From Prochlorococcus sp. AG-347-J22 (GTDB lineage: Bacteria > Cyanobacteriota > Cyanobacteriia > PCC-6307 > Cyanobiaceae): 64,000 bases of DNA. The notes beneath the pieces were generated by a model. The model ran no database searches. It saw only the letters and a list, made by a program, of their open reading frames with translations, and had not been told where the DNA came from. Both the position numbers and the translations under genes were made by a program. Shown in pieces: positions 39,834 through 50,318 of this stretch (positions within the stretch are counted from its first letter, which is position 1; each line of letters begins with the position of its first letter). Where the stretch lies: the NCBI GenBank assembly GCA_003279005.1, contig QCBY01000003.1:85866-149865 (forward strand). The letters run 5' to 3'.

Positions 39834-40306
39834 TGTTTAAATTTAATTCAAAAGGATTATTTGAATCTTCTAATGAAATAATTCTTGTCTTCTTTCAGTT
39901 TCTTATTATTAGTCTTCATTTTATTAAATTTGAATTTCTTCATAAGATACAAATAATTCAGAATAATTCTATATTTAGTCTTTTGGGGTTCATAATCATA
40001 ATAATCGCATCAATTATTATTTTTTTAGCAATTAAAGACTTAGGTAGTAATCTATCTCCTTTTCCAAAACCTATTTCAAATGGAAATCTTGTTACTTCGG
40101 GTGTTTATCGTTTTATACGCCATCCAATGTATTATTCTTTAATACTTATTTCTCTGGGCTTTTTTATAATTAACTTATCTTTTTATTATTTATGTTTAAC
40201 AATAAGTCTTACATTGGTAATTAAATTTAAGATTACTTTAGAGGAGAAATATTTGAAAAATAAATTTAAAAATTATTTATTTTATAAAGATAAAGTTAAA
40301 TTTTAA
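39833..40306 (+). CDS. Isoprenylcysteine methyltransferase-like membrane protein
   Basis: The 157-residue integral membrane protein has four to five helices and the ICMT/PEMT-type C-terminal signature GNLVTSGVYRFIRHPMYYSL, followed by ITLEEKYLKNKFKNYL. Such proteins methylate small or lipid-linked carboxyl, amine or thiol groups using SAM; bacterial substrates are mostly unknown. Its start overlaps the recC stop by one base and recB begins 13 bp after it, so it lies inside the recBCD operon, although no role in recombination is known for this family. Confidence 0.82.
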   Translation: MFKFNSKGLFESSNEIILVFFQFLIISLHFIKFEFLHKIQIIQNNSIFSLLGFIIIIIASIIIFLAIKDLGSNLSPFPKPISNGNLVTSGVYRFIRHPMYYSLILISLGFFIINLSFYYLCLTISLTLVIKFKITLEEKYLKNKFKNYLFYKDKVKF

Positions 40307-40318
40307 TTTAAATAAAAT

Positions 40319-43300
40319 ATGGATATTAATAAAATAATATTAGATAATAATTTTAAATTAGTAGAAGCTAGTGCCGGTACTGGAAAAAGTTTTACTTTGG
40401 CTCATATAGTTTTGAGAAATGTTTTAGAAAAAAAAATTAAGCCAGAGGAAATACTTTTACTAAGTTTTACAAAAAATACATGCTCAGAGTTAAGGGATAA
40501 AATACTTTTTAGATTCAATAAACTAAAGTTATTTTTACAGAAAAAGGATGGAACTGAAATAGATACGACTCTTTTAGAGTGGTATAAAATCTATCAGGAG
40601 AAGGAAAAATATCCTGAAAAAATAATATTCGATATTGATAATTTTGTTAATGCTATTTATAAATTAAAAGTAATTACATTTCATTCTTTTTGTAGCAATA
40701 TTTTAGAAGAATTTAGTATAGAAATTGGATCCGCACAAGATCCATATATTGAAAATAATTTAGACAAGTTATATGAAGAGTTAGTAAATGATTTGTGGAT
40801 TGATAAATTTCTAAATCTTGACCCTGAAATAATTTCTTTAGTTAGTCAAAAGAAAATCAATTCCCGATTCGGAACTAAAATGAATAAATCATTTTTTATT
40901 GATATTTTAAAAGCTATTGACCAAGAAAATATATGCAAAATCGAAATAAAAAACAAATATGAAAATATTAATATATCAAATTATTTAAAGGATTTTTTGT
41001 ATTTTAAATGGCAAGACTTTTGTATCGAATGGAATAAAAAAGGCGAAGAATTATTTCTTCAGCTTATTGAATTAGGAAAATTAATAAAAGATAGTGGAGG
41101 TAAAAGTCAGATATATGCAGCTAAACCAAGAAATAATAAATTTACTCAGATAACTGAATGGATTAAAGAGATTAATCTAAGGCTTGATTCAGAAGATATA
41201 GGTCAACTTTTATATGATATTTCAAATGAAGATATTTTATTTAATTATTTTTATAGTAAGAACATAATCAAAGAAATAAAGAAATTTAATCTGGATTTTG
41301 ATCTAAGCAGATTTAAGTTGCTCCAAGATAAAATTTATGAAATAAAGGAAGGAATTTTTACCGAATTTGTAAGAATATTCATCCAGTTATCTTACATTAA
41401 ACTAATTGACAAAAAGAAAGATTTATCAATTTTTAATTTTGGTGATCTCATAAAAACTGTTGAAAATAAATATTTAGCTTCAGATTTCATTGAAGAAAAA
41501 AGTCTTTCTGATATTCAAAATAGGTTTAAATGTATCCTTATTGATGAGTTTCAAGATACAGATATTGTTCAGTGGAACTTAATAAAAAAATTTTTTAATA
41601 ACCGAAAACATTTTTTACTATGTGTTGGAGATCCAAAACAGGCTATATATAAATTCCGAGGTGGAGATATCGAAACTTATTTAGATGCTAAATCTAATGC
41701 GATAGAGATCTTAACTCTTAAAAATAACTACCGATCTTCAAATAAATTACTTGATGTAATTAATAAGCTTTATAAAAATGGGCTTAAAGAATCAAAACTT
41801 GAATATAAGAAATTAAATGCTAAAAATAATGACACTATTAATTATAAATTTAAATTTAACAACGTATTTGAAATTATTGAGTTTTCTAAGAAAAAAATAA
41901 ATATCGAAGAACTTGTAACTCAATATATAGTTGATTTTCTCTATATTAATAAGGAAATTGATATTAATAAAATTTCAATTCTTACTTTATATAATTCGCA
42001 ATGTTTAGAATTAAAAAATAAATTAATGAAGTACAATATTCCCACCCAGATAAGAAACAAACAAAATATTTTTGATACTGAAGCAAGTACTTTATTAGTA
42101 TTTTTTATTGATTCTCTATTAAATCCATTGCTTTTTAGAAATATAAGTTTATTGTCTACATCTAAATTTGTGGAAATAGAAGTAGAAGAACTAATTGATC
42201 AACAAATTAGTAAAAAATTAGAAAATTTAACTAACCAGTGTATTAATTGGTCTTTGGAATTAAGAGAAAAAGGATTCTTAACCCTCGTTAATGAAATCAT
42301 TATTAGTTATGATTCCCCTTCAATTAATAGTGATCCGGATTTATATGCAAATTTGTTTCAATTGTCTGAAATAATTGAAATTGAATTAATCAAAAATGAA
42401 TTTAATCTAAATAAAGTATTTAAATGGTATAAAAATCAAATAGATAAATCGTTAAGAATTTGTACTGGAGAGGATTATTTAACCAAGGACTATAATCTTC
42501 AAAATGGAATAAATCTTTCTACAATACACAATAGTAAAGGACTTGAATATGACATAGTCTTGTGTCCATATCTATCTATTATTTCTAATAAATCAAATAA
42601 AACTAAAGGTCCAATTTGGAAATCAATTTTGGATAGAAACATATACATTAATATTTCTAATAATTACAGTAAAGTAGAAGAATTTTATTTAAAAGAGGAA
42701 AGAGATTTATTTAAAGAGAGTGAGAGGTTAATTTATGTAGCGCTTACAAGGAGTAAATATAAGCTTATTATTTTTAATGATATAGATAATACAAACAACA
42801 TTCTTAATAATGATTTGCTATCAAACTTAGAGAATATCCATATTTATAGGTCTAATAATGAAGATAAATTATTGAATATTAATTTTAGTGAATTTTCTAA
42901 TAGATTTAATATTAGTGGTTTATGTCAAAATCTTTGGAAAATAAATAATGTTAATACAAAAAAGCCTAAAATTTTTTCTCCTGATGAAGTAATTTCTTTT
43001 TCAAGTTATTCCTCTTGGATTCAAAAAGATAAAAAGACTGATTCTAGTTCAAATCAATACAAAGATTATGAAGATAATATCTCAATTATTAATACTCTAA
43101 AAGAAAATATTTTAAATAAATCTCAAAATTATCCAGAATATTTAAATCTGCCTAACCCTTTAAGTGATTTTCCTAAAGGAACTGTAGCTGGAACATGTTT
43201 GCATAAAATAATAGAGAGATTTGATTTTCAAAATGATAATTCTGAGAAACTACTTGATTTAATTTTTGAAGAACTAAATTTCTTCCAAATTGATTCTTCT

Positions 43301-43954
43301 TTGGCATTTAAAGTTAGAGATGGAATTTTGCGAATAATAAATATTCCTCTTGGAAATAAATTACGCAACAAAAGATTAATTGATATATCTTCAAATAATG
43401 TTCTAAAAGAGTTTAAGTATGATTTACCACTCTCTTATAATGGAAGACATATAACTACAAGTGATATTTCTAAATGTTTTTCATTGGATCAAGAATTTGA
43501 ATTTGGTCAGGATTATTCTAATAAAATTAATAGTCTTCAAATTTTAAACAAAGGGTTTCATTCAGGATGTATTGACTGCATAATACCAATAGGAAATACC
43601 TTAGAGGAAAGTAAATGGTGGGTAATTGATTGGAAGAGTAATTTCATATCTCGAAATGAAAATAGTGATTGTTTTCCTGCAAACTATAACTATGAAAATA
43701 TGAAAGAGGAAATGATTAAACATCATTATCCATTGCAATCTCATCTTTACTTGTTGGCTTTGCACAGATTTTTAAAATGGAGATTAAAAAATTATCAGCC
43801 TAAGTTTCATCTTGGAGGATATATATATATTTTTTTAAAAGGATTGCCTGATATTAAATTGTTTAAAAAATCTTTGGAGAAACATCTTTCTCCAGGTCTT
43901 TTTATTAGTCCTGCTCCTATTAATAGAATTAATTATCTAGATAATATATTTTAA
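40319..43954 (+). CDS. recB: Exonuclease V beta subunit RecB
   Basis: The 1211-residue protein has the UvrD-type helicase motifs: Walker A ASAGTGKSFT (17-26), IDEFQDTD (about 409), GDPKQAIYKFRGGD, NYRSSNKLLDV, STIHNSKGLEYD and YVALTRSKYKL. A C-terminal nuclease domain contains SGCIDCI and WWVIDWKSN (about 1101-1109), with the catalytic Asp and Lys. It drives 3'-5' unwinding and degradation in RecBCD. Length is close to the E. coli protein. recD starts on the base after its stop. Confidence 0.96.
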   Translation: MDINKIILDNNFKLVEASAGTGKSFTLAHIVLRNVLEKKIKPEEILLLSFTKNTCSELRDKILFRFNKLKLFLQKKDGTEIDTTLLEWYKIYQEKEKYPEKIIFDIDNFVNAIYKLKVITFHSFCSNILEEFSIEIGSAQDPYIENNLDKLYEELVNDLWIDKFLNLDPEIISLVSQKKINSRFGTKMNKSFFIDILKAIDQENICKIEIKNKYENINISNYLKDFLYFKWQDFCIEWNKKGEELFLQLIELGKLIKDSGGKSQIYAAKPRNNKFTQITEWIKEINLRLDSEDIGQLLYDISNEDILFNYFYSKNIIKEIKKFNLDFDLSRFKLLQDKIYEIKEGIFTEFVRIFIQLSYIKLIDKKKDLSIFNFGDLIKTVENKYLASDFIEEKSLSDIQNRFKCILIDEFQDTDIVQWNLIKKFFNNRKHFLLCVGDPKQAIYKFRGGDIETYLDAKSNAIEILTLKNNYRSSNKLLDVINKLYKNGLKESKLEYKKLNAKNNDTINYKFKFNNVFEIIEFSKKKINIEELVTQYIVDFLYINKEIDINKISILTLYNSQCLELKNKLMKYNIPTQIRNKQNIFDTEASTLLVFFIDSLLNPLLFRNISLLSTSKFVEIEVEELIDQQISKKLENLTNQCINWSLELREKGFLTLVNEIIISYDSPSINSDPDLYANLFQLSEIIEIELIKNEFNLNKVFKWYKNQIDKSLRICTGEDYLTKDYNLQNGINLSTIHNSKGLEYDIVLCPYLSIISNKSNKTKGPIWKSILDRNIYINISNNYSKVEEFYLKEERDLFKESERLIYVALTRSKYKLIIFNDIDNTNNILNNDLLSNLENIHIYRSNNEDKLLNINFSEFSNRFNISGLCQNLWKINNVNTKKPKIFSPDEVISFSSYSSWIQKDKKTDSSSNQYKDYEDNISIINTLKENILNKSQNYPEYLNLPNPLSDFPKGTVAGTCLHKIIERFDFQNDNSEKLLDLIFEELNFFQIDSSLAFKVRDGILRIINIPLGNKLRNKRLIDISSNNVLKEFKYDLPLSYNGRHITTSDISKCFSLDQEFEFGQDYSNKINSLQILNKGFHSGCIDCIIPIGNTLEESKWWVIDWKSNFISRNENSDCFPANYNYENMKEEMIKHHYPLQSHLYLLALHRFLKWRLKNYQPKFHLGGYIYIFLKGLPDIKLFKKSLEKHLSPGLFISPAPINRINYLDNIF

Positions 43955-45640
43955 ATGTATTTTAATAGTGTAAAAATTGAGGAATTTGAATATAGTCATA
44001 TATTTAATTTGCTAAAGGATATTTTTAAATTTAATGAAAAAAAGTATGGAGATTATGTTAAAGACACTTTAAAAATATTATTAGAATTTGAGAAAATTGG
44101 AGAAATTATAATAGAAGTAGATAAGATTTCAGTATTCTTTGATTTATTAAAAGATGGATGGCCTAATGAACACTTAAAAGTTTTGAAAGACTTAGGCTTA
44201 TTAAATACTTCTAATGCCCCGTTCATATTCGTTAATAGAAAATTATCATTAGCAAAATGGTCTGGAAAGATAGATAGGGTTATGAATGCCTTCTTAAAAA
44301 AAATAGATAAAATTGCAATAACTACAAATACGGATAATAAACTTGATCAAATTAAAAATATCTTTGAGAGTTCAAATATAGTTTTTTTGCAAGGGGGTCC
44401 AGGTACAGGAAAAACCACCCTGGTGATAAATTTTATATTGTATTGTTTAAAAAGTGATGGTTTCTTAAATATAGGTCTTGCTGCACCTACTGGAAAAGCC
44501 ACCTCAAGACTAAAAGAATCTCTTAATGAACAAAAAGATATTTTAAGCAAAAGTCTTGATCAAATAGAATGTCAAACTTTACATAAATGGATTTTTTATT
44601 CTAATCAAAAAGCCATAAAAATAAAATTTAAACTTAAGGAATTAGACATTTTCATTATTGATGAAATGTCTATGGTAAGTATTGATATGCTTGAATCAAC
44701 TTTAGATTTACTTGCTAAAGATTGCAAAATTATTCTCGTTGGGGATAGAAATCAATTGTCTCCTGTAAAAGATTGTTCTATCTGGAATTATTTATTTGAA
44801 TATTCTGATAATAATATTGTTCAATCTTGTATAGTTAATCTCAAAAAAACTTTTAGGAATAGTGGGAATATTGAATTACTTAGTAATCTAATATTTAATA
44901 ATAGAAATTATTTATTTCAGAAAAAGATAAAAGAATTAGCAACTCAAAATAAACCAAAAGAAGTAAATATTATTAAAAGTAATAATAAAAATATTCCTCT
45001 AGATCTCATAAATTTTATTCAAAATAACCTTAATCAATTAAAAAAATCAACATCAAATCTTAGTAAAAAAAAATATATCTTTGATAATAATATTGATGAT
45101 TTAATGATTCATGAAAAAGGTTTAGTTAAAAAAATTTTATTTGATTTACAAAAACATTTGATTTTATGCGAAAAAAATACTGGTACTTGGAGTGTAGAAA
45201 ATATAAACGATATCTTTATTGATAAAACAAAACCTTATGATTTCAAAACTCTTGATGAAGGGTTGCCAATTATGTGTACAAAAAATAATAATCAGCTTGG
45301 TTTATCAAATGGAGATATTGGTGTTTTAATTGGAATTAATGAGAATAGGAGATATCTTTTTAGAAAATTTAATGATAATAATGAACTTATAGTAGAGTTA
45401 ATCGATCCATCAGTTTTAGAAAATATTGTTCCAGCCATTGCAATTACAATTCATAAATCTCAAGGCAGCGAATCTGAGAAAGTAAGTATTTTGTGGACTA
45501 AAAAATCTAAATTAGATGAATCCATAAATAGTGACGAAGAAAGTGACAATACTTTTTATAGAGATAATTATGAGAAAAGATTGCTCTATACAGCAATAAC
45601 AAGAGCTAAGAAACTTTTAGATATTTATTATTTAAATTAG
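43955..45640 (+). CDS. recD: Exonuclease V alpha subunit RecD
   Basis: The 561-residue product contains SF1B helicase motifs: GGPGTGKTTL (about 147), LAAPTGKATSRLKES, IDEMSMVSIDML, LVGDRNQLSPV, AIAITIHKSQGSE and YTAITRAKKLL. RecD is the 5'-3' motor of RecBCD. It starts immediately after recB and ends the operon; a 138-bp gap with no gene follows before the DEAD-box helicase. Confidence 0.95.
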   Translation: MYFNSVKIEEFEYSHIFNLLKDIFKFNEKKYGDYVKDTLKILLEFEKIGEIIIEVDKISVFFDLLKDGWPNEHLKVLKDLGLLNTSNAPFIFVNRKLSLAKWSGKIDRVMNAFLKKIDKIAITTNTDNKLDQIKNIFESSNIVFLQGGPGTGKTTLVINFILYCLKSDGFLNIGLAAPTGKATSRLKESLNEQKDILSKSLDQIECQTLHKWIFYSNQKAIKIKFKLKELDIFIIDEMSMVSIDMLESTLDLLAKDCKIILVGDRNQLSPVKDCSIWNYLFEYSDNNIVQSCIVNLKKTFRNSGNIELLSNLIFNNRNYLFQKKIKELATQNKPKEVNIIKSNNKNIPLDLINFIQNNLNQLKKSTSNLSKKKYIFDNNIDDLMIHEKGLVKKILFDLQKHLILCEKNTGTWSVENINDIFIDKTKPYDFKTLDEGLPIMCTKNNNQLGLSNGDIGVLIGINENRRYLFRKFNDNNELIVELIDPSVLENIVPAIAITIHKSQGSESEKVSILWTKKSKLDESINSDEESDNTFYRDNYEKRLLYTAITRAKKLLDIYYLN

Positions 45641-45778
45641 AAATTATTTACTATAAATAATTTGGATTTCAACCTCTAGATGCTAAATTAGTATTATGGC
45701 TCTGAAAGGCTAATCAACAATTTAAGATTCTTTAGATAAATGTTGAATGCTTGATCAGATGATAATCAGGCATTTTTA

Positions 45779-47566
45779 ATGACATCAAATAAGGAAAATC
45801 AATTGGGAGAGGAAGATGATGATAATTTGGGGATTGATACTATTTCTAAAAGTAATCCAATAGAATCGGAAAATAAATTAAAGATTCTTTCTGAAGATAA
45901 GATTCTTCCTCCAAAAGAAGTTATTCAAAATGGTTTTGCTTGCTTTGGGTTTAATGAATCAATATTGAGTTCATTAGATAATAAAGGATATAAATCTCCT
46001 ACACCTATACAAAAGGCAGCAATTCCAGAATTAATGCTTGGAAGAGATTTGTTAGGGCAAGCTCAAACTGGGACGGGGAAAACGGCTGCCTTTGCTCTTC
46101 CCATTATAGAAAAACTTGAAAATAATAAAGAATCAAATGCTAAGGTTTTGGTTATGACACCAACGAGAGAATTAGCTACTCAGGTAGCAGATTCTTTCAA
46201 AAGTTATAGTGCTGAGTCAACTAATTTAAGGACATTAGCAATATATGGAGGGACTGATTTTAGGAATCAAATCTCATCACTTAAGAGGAAAACTGACATA
46301 GTCGTCGGAACGCCTGGAAGAATAATGGATCATATTAGACAAGGAACTTTCAAGATAAATAATATTAATTGCCTTGTTCTTGATGAAGCGGACGAAATGT
46401 TAAAAATGGGATTTCTTGAAGATATCGAATGGATAATAGATAAACTTCCTGAAAACAAACAAATGGTATTGTTTTCTGCAACGATGCCAAATGAGATAAG
46501 AAACATAGCAAAAAAATATCTAAATGAACCAGCTGAAATACTTATTAAAAGCGTTAAGAAAGAAACTCAATTAATTACCCAAAAATATATTAATGTTCAA
46601 AGACACCATAAGCTAGCTGCTTTAAAAAGAATATTAGAAATTACTAGTGAAGGAGTAATAATATTTGTTAGGACAAAATTACTTACTACTTCAATAGCTG
46701 AGGAATTAGAGAACTCAGGCCACAGTGTAGCTGTTCTCAATGGAGATATTCCCCAGAGTCAAAGAGAAAATACCGTTGATAGATTAAAAAAGGGATTTAT
46801 TGATATTCTTGTTGCAACTGATGTGGCGGCTAGAGGACTGGATGTTGAAAGGATTAAACTCGTTATTAATTATGATTTTCCATTTGATAATGAAACATAT
46901 ACTCATAGAATTGGAAGAACCGGGAGAGCAGGTAGATCTGGAGAAGCAATCTTATTTGTTAATCAAAGAGAAAAACATTTTTTAAGAAACTTGGAAAATT
47001 CTACAAGAAATAAAATTGAAGAAATTGAGATACCAAATAATCAAATGATTAATGAAAAAAGAATGGGGAAATTAATTTCAAATCTAAATGAAAGTTATCT
47101 TGCTCAAGAAAATAATGAAGAAAAAAAAGCATTGATGATCGATATCCTCGACACCTTAAAAGAAAATCATTCCATGAATGAATCAAATATAGCTATGGCA
47201 GCTATTAATTTAGCAATAGGTAATAAATCCTTTTTAATTAATGATGATGAGTCTTGGATTTATAGACAAAATAATTCTGATCGTAATAGATCAAATAGAA
47301 ATGGTTACGGAAATAATCGTGTGAGAAATACAAATAGAAGAAATAATTATCAAAATGATTCTTTTGAAACTTATAAATTTAACTTTGGGAAAATGGACAG
47401 AGTTAGAGTCGCCAATATTATTTCCACAATTTGTACCTCTACAAATATTAATGGGAGATCCATAGGCAAAATACAAATCTTTAACGACTATAGTTTGGTT
47501 GATTTACCAAGAAATTTGAATGGTGAAATTAGGAATAAATTGAGAAATTTAAAAATTAGAAATTAA
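45779..47566 (+). CDS. deaD: DEAD-box ATP-dependent RNA helicase
   Basis: The 595-residue protein has an acidic N-terminal extension, then the DEAD-box core: Q-motif (YKSPTPIQKAAIP), AQTGTGKTAA (about 95), PTRELA, TPGRI, DEAD (about 202), SAT, VATDVAARGLD and HRIGRTGRAGRSG. A C-terminal Arg/Asn-rich stretch (NRSNRNGYGNNRVRNTNRRN) is followed by a DbpA/CsdA-like RNA-binding domain. It likely remodels RNA or ribosome intermediates, and homologues are often induced by cold or stress. Size fits cyanobacterial CrhR/DeaD-type proteins. Confidence 0.94.
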   Translation: MTSNKENQLGEEDDDNLGIDTISKSNPIESENKLKILSEDKILPPKEVIQNGFACFGFNESILSSLDNKGYKSPTPIQKAAIPELMLGRDLLGQAQTGTGKTAAFALPIIEKLENNKESNAKVLVMTPTRELATQVADSFKSYSAESTNLRTLAIYGGTDFRNQISSLKRKTDIVVGTPGRIMDHIRQGTFKINNINCLVLDEADEMLKMGFLEDIEWIIDKLPENKQMVLFSATMPNEIRNIAKKYLNEPAEILIKSVKKETQLITQKYINVQRHHKLAALKRILEITSEGVIIFVRTKLLTTSIAEELENSGHSVAVLNGDIPQSQRENTVDRLKKGFIDILVATDVAARGLDVERIKLVINYDFPFDNETYTHRIGRTGRAGRSGEAILFVNQREKHFLRNLENSTRNKIEEIEIPNNQMINEKRMGKLISNLNESYLAQENNEEKKALMIDILDTLKENHSMNESNIAMAAINLAIGNKSFLINDDESWIYRQNNSDRNRSNRNGYGNNRVRNTNRRNNYQNDSFETYKFNFGKMDRVRVANIISTICTSTNINGRSIGKIQIFNDYSLVDLPRNLNGEIRNKLRNLKIRN

Positions 47567-47575
47567 ATCTAGATC

Positions 47576-47857
47576 ATGGGATCTACTACAAAAAAATTTT
47601 TCTTCTTAGTGAACTTTTTGCTTTTATGGGGATTTATAAATTTTAAATGTTTAGCTGATACCAAAAAAAATTTAATAATAAATTTATTTTGTATAGAAAA
47701 TTTTAAGGATGAAATGTTAAAGGCAAATATAAACTATGAAGAAGAAATTGCTAAAGAAACTTGTGATTGTTATTTAAAAGAATTTATAAACACAAATAGT
47801 CATCAAAAAGCTATCAATAAGTGTAAGTTAGAAACTAAGAAGAAATTCAATCTATAA
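47576..47857 (+). CDS. Small exported protein, 93 aa
   Basis: A hydrophobic N-terminus (about 8-24, FFFLVNFLLLWGFINFKCLA) looks like a signal peptide or anchor. It is followed by a helical part with four cysteines (NLFCIENF, ETCDCYLKEF, NKCKLETKK) that could form disulfides. It lies 10 bp after deaD and 9 bp before the ABC exporter, so is likely in their operon. No family recognised. Confidence 0.65.
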   Translation: MGSTTKKFFFLVNFLLLWGFINFKCLADTKKNLIINLFCIENFKDEMLKANINYEEEIAKETCDCYLKEFINTNSHQKAINKCKLETKKKFNL

Positions 47858-47865
47858 AATTTATA

Positions 47866-49638
47866 ATGAGATCTAAAACAAACCAAAATCCAATAGTCAG
47901 ACTTTATTTGAATTTAAGAGATGAAAGGAGTTTAATTTGTTGTGCTTTTTTAAGTTCGATAATAAATAAAATTTTAGATTTAGCCCCTCCAGTAATTATA
48001 GGACTAGCTGTAGATATTGTAGTAAAAGAACAGAATTCTTGGATTGCTGGTTTTGGGATAAAAGAAGTACCAATTCAATTAATTTTTCTTGCATTTGCTT
48101 CAGTTTTAGTATGGTCAGGAGAATCTTTCTTTGAATTTTTATATTCAGTTTTATGGAGAAATTTAGCTCAAATTTCACAACATAAATTGAGAATAAAGGC
48201 TTACAAGCATATACAAGAACTTGATATGAACTTCTTTGAAAATGATAATACGGGGAGACTTTTATCGATTTTAAATGATGATGTAAATCAACTAGAGAGA
48301 TTCCTTGATCAAGGGGCTAATCAAATTATTCAATTATTTATTACTGTTTTAATTATCGGTGGAACAATGATTTTTGTTGCGCCCAAAATTGCATTATTTG
48401 CTTTTTTACCTATCCCTTTAATATTTATTGGTTCTATAAAATTTCAAAGAAAGCTTTCTCCAAAATATAAGGATGTCAGAAATAAAGCAGGTCTTTTGGC
48501 TTCAAGATTAAATAATAATTTAAGTGGGATTCTTACCATAAAGAGCTTTACTAAAGAGAATTGGGAACTCAATAGATTAAATAAGGAAAGTCTTGCATAT
48601 CAAAAAAGTAATAAAGCAGCAATAAAATTATCTTCTGCTTTTATTCCACTAATAAGATTTGCTATTTTATTTGCCTTTATAGCAATTTTACTTATTGGAG
48701 GTTTTCAAACCTGGAATAATGTTTTGAATGTGGGAACATATAGCTTTTTAGTATTTATTACTCAAAGATTACTATGGCCTCTTACTACTTTAGGCCACGT
48801 TTTGGATGATTTTCAACGCTCAATGGCATCAATAAATAGAGTAATAGATCTTATAGATACTCCCATCACAATAAAAGATGGCAAAATAAAAATTGACTCT
48901 AAAAATATAAAAGGAGATATTAGATTTGAAAATGTGAATTTTAATTATCCTGGTAGAGAATCAACATTAAAGAATATAAATTTTGAAATCCAAAATAACT
49001 CAACTTTAGGAATTGTTGGATTAACTGGTTCTGGTAAAAGTACAATCATCAAACTACTCCTAAGGATTTACGATAGTAATAAAGGTTTAATATCCTTGGA
49101 TAACATTCCCATAAAAGATATTAATTTAAAAGATTTAAGAAAATGTATTTCCATAGTAAGTCAAGAAACTTATTTATTTCATGGAACTGTTCAGGAAAAT
49201 ATTGCCTATGGTTCAACTAATCCTAATTTTAAAGAAATAGTAAAAGCCTCACAAATTGCTGAGGCACATAAATTTATTAAACAATTACCGGATGGTTATA
49301 AAACAATAGTTGGAGAAAGGGGACAAAGACTTTCAGGAGGACAACGTCAGAGAATAGCTTTAGCGAGAGCAGTTTTAAAAGATGCTCCTATTTTGATCTT
49401 AGATGAGGCTACTGCTGCAGTTGATAATGAGACAGAATTTTTAATTCAAAAATCACTATCTAAAATAACTAAAGAAAGAACAACTATAGTTATTGCTCAT
49501 AGACTAAGTACAGTAAAAAATGCAGATAATATTATTGTTATTGATAAAGGAAAGATTATTGAAAGCGGAAAGCATCAGAATTTAGTAAATAACAAAAATG
49601 TATATTCAGATTTGTGGAATGTTCAAGTTGGTTTTTAA
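47866..49638 (+). CDS. ABC exporter (MsbA/multidrug type, fused TMD-NBD)
   Basis: The 590-residue half-transporter has six predicted helices (about 25-325) and one ATPase domain: Walker A GLTGSGKST (about 387-395), Q-loop VSQETYLF, signature LSGGQRQRIALARA (about 487-500), Walker B LILDEATAAVD and the H-loop AHRLSTVK. It would act as a homodimer exporting lipids, drugs or peptides. The family (ABCB-type) is common; substrate cannot be read. It ends near the convergent PsbP-like gene. Confidence 0.93.
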   Translation: MRSKTNQNPIVRLYLNLRDERSLICCAFLSSIINKILDLAPPVIIGLAVDIVVKEQNSWIAGFGIKEVPIQLIFLAFASVLVWSGESFFEFLYSVLWRNLAQISQHKLRIKAYKHIQELDMNFFENDNTGRLLSILNDDVNQLERFLDQGANQIIQLFITVLIIGGTMIFVAPKIALFAFLPIPLIFIGSIKFQRKLSPKYKDVRNKAGLLASRLNNNLSGILTIKSFTKENWELNRLNKESLAYQKSNKAAIKLSSAFIPLIRFAILFAFIAILLIGGFQTWNNVLNVGTYSFLVFITQRLLWPLTTLGHVLDDFQRSMASINRVIDLIDTPITIKDGKIKIDSKNIKGDIRFENVNFNYPGRESTLKNINFEIQNNSTLGIVGLTGSGKSTIIKLLLRIYDSNKGLISLDNIPIKDINLKDLRKCISIVSQETYLFHGTVQENIAYGSTNPNFKEIVKASQIAEAHKFIKQLPDGYKTIVGERGQRLSGGQRQRIALARAVLKDAPILILDEATAAVDNETEFLIQKSLSKITKERTTIVIAHRLSTVKNADNIIVIDKGKIIESGKHQNLVNNKNVYSDLWNVQVGF

Positions 49639-49657
49639 AATATCTTTTCAAAAAAAA

Positions 49658-50206
49658 CTATATTAAGAAGTTAAAAGACTCAATCACATTAGTAAATATT
49701 CCATCAACTTTGTTCCATCTATCTTCATTAGTTCCTACAGCGAAAGTATATAAAGTTCCTCTATCAATCACAACAGTTGCTAGTTCATGCCTATTTTGTT
49801 CATTTAAACTTAATTGATATTCTAAATCATAAAAAATATGATTTGAGGCTTCTCTTCTATTAGCATTAATAAGCTTGACTGATCTACCGGAGCCCTCAGG
49901 CGAAATAACTTTATCTATTAATGTTTGACCAACTTCAATTGGACTACCTAATTGTTCTAAATCAACTTCTTTATTTACATCCGACACAACTAAACTCAGT
50001 GTTTCATTACTATTAATCAAATCGTGGTAAATAATTTCAGGACCGCCATCAACTTTAACTCTAGTCCAACCTGTGGGATATAAAAAAGCATATCTTCCGT
50101 CAGGACTTTGGTATGCCTCTAATCCTGCGTTTATTCCTCCGCTGCAAGCACTTATAGTGAAGCATAAAATTATTAATAAAAGACCTTTAATAGGGTTAAA
50201 TTTCAT
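49658..50206 (-). CDS. PsbP-like (CyanoP) lipoprotein
   Basis: The product starts at the second ATG (MKFNPIKGLLLIILCFTISAC; about 182 residues). ISAC is a lipobox with the lipidated Cys at about 21. The mature part carries the PsbP fold markers: YQSPDGRYAFLYPTGWTRVK, VVIDRGTLYTFAVGTNEDRW and a final VIESFNFLI. CyanoP is a lumenal lipoprotein that assists photosystem II assembly. An ATG three codons earlier (50215) is possible. Convergent with the ABC exporter. Confidence 0.88.
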   Translation of the reverse strand: MKFNPIKGLLLIILCFTISACSGGINAGLEAYQSPDGRYAFLYPTGWTRVKVDGGPEIIYHDLINSNETLSLVVSDVNKEVDLEQLGSPIEVGQTLIDKVISPEGSGRSVKLINANRREASNHIFYDLEYQLSLNEQNRHELATVVIDRGTLYTFAVGTNEDRWNKVDGIFTNVIESFNFLI

Positions 50207-50318
50207 ATTCTTCATTTTAAAGAAATTATTTAATAAAAATATAATAAGACATTAAAAGCAAACAAATAGAACCATTTCCAAATTATACGTCTAAATTAAT
50301 CCTAGAAGAATTTTAATC

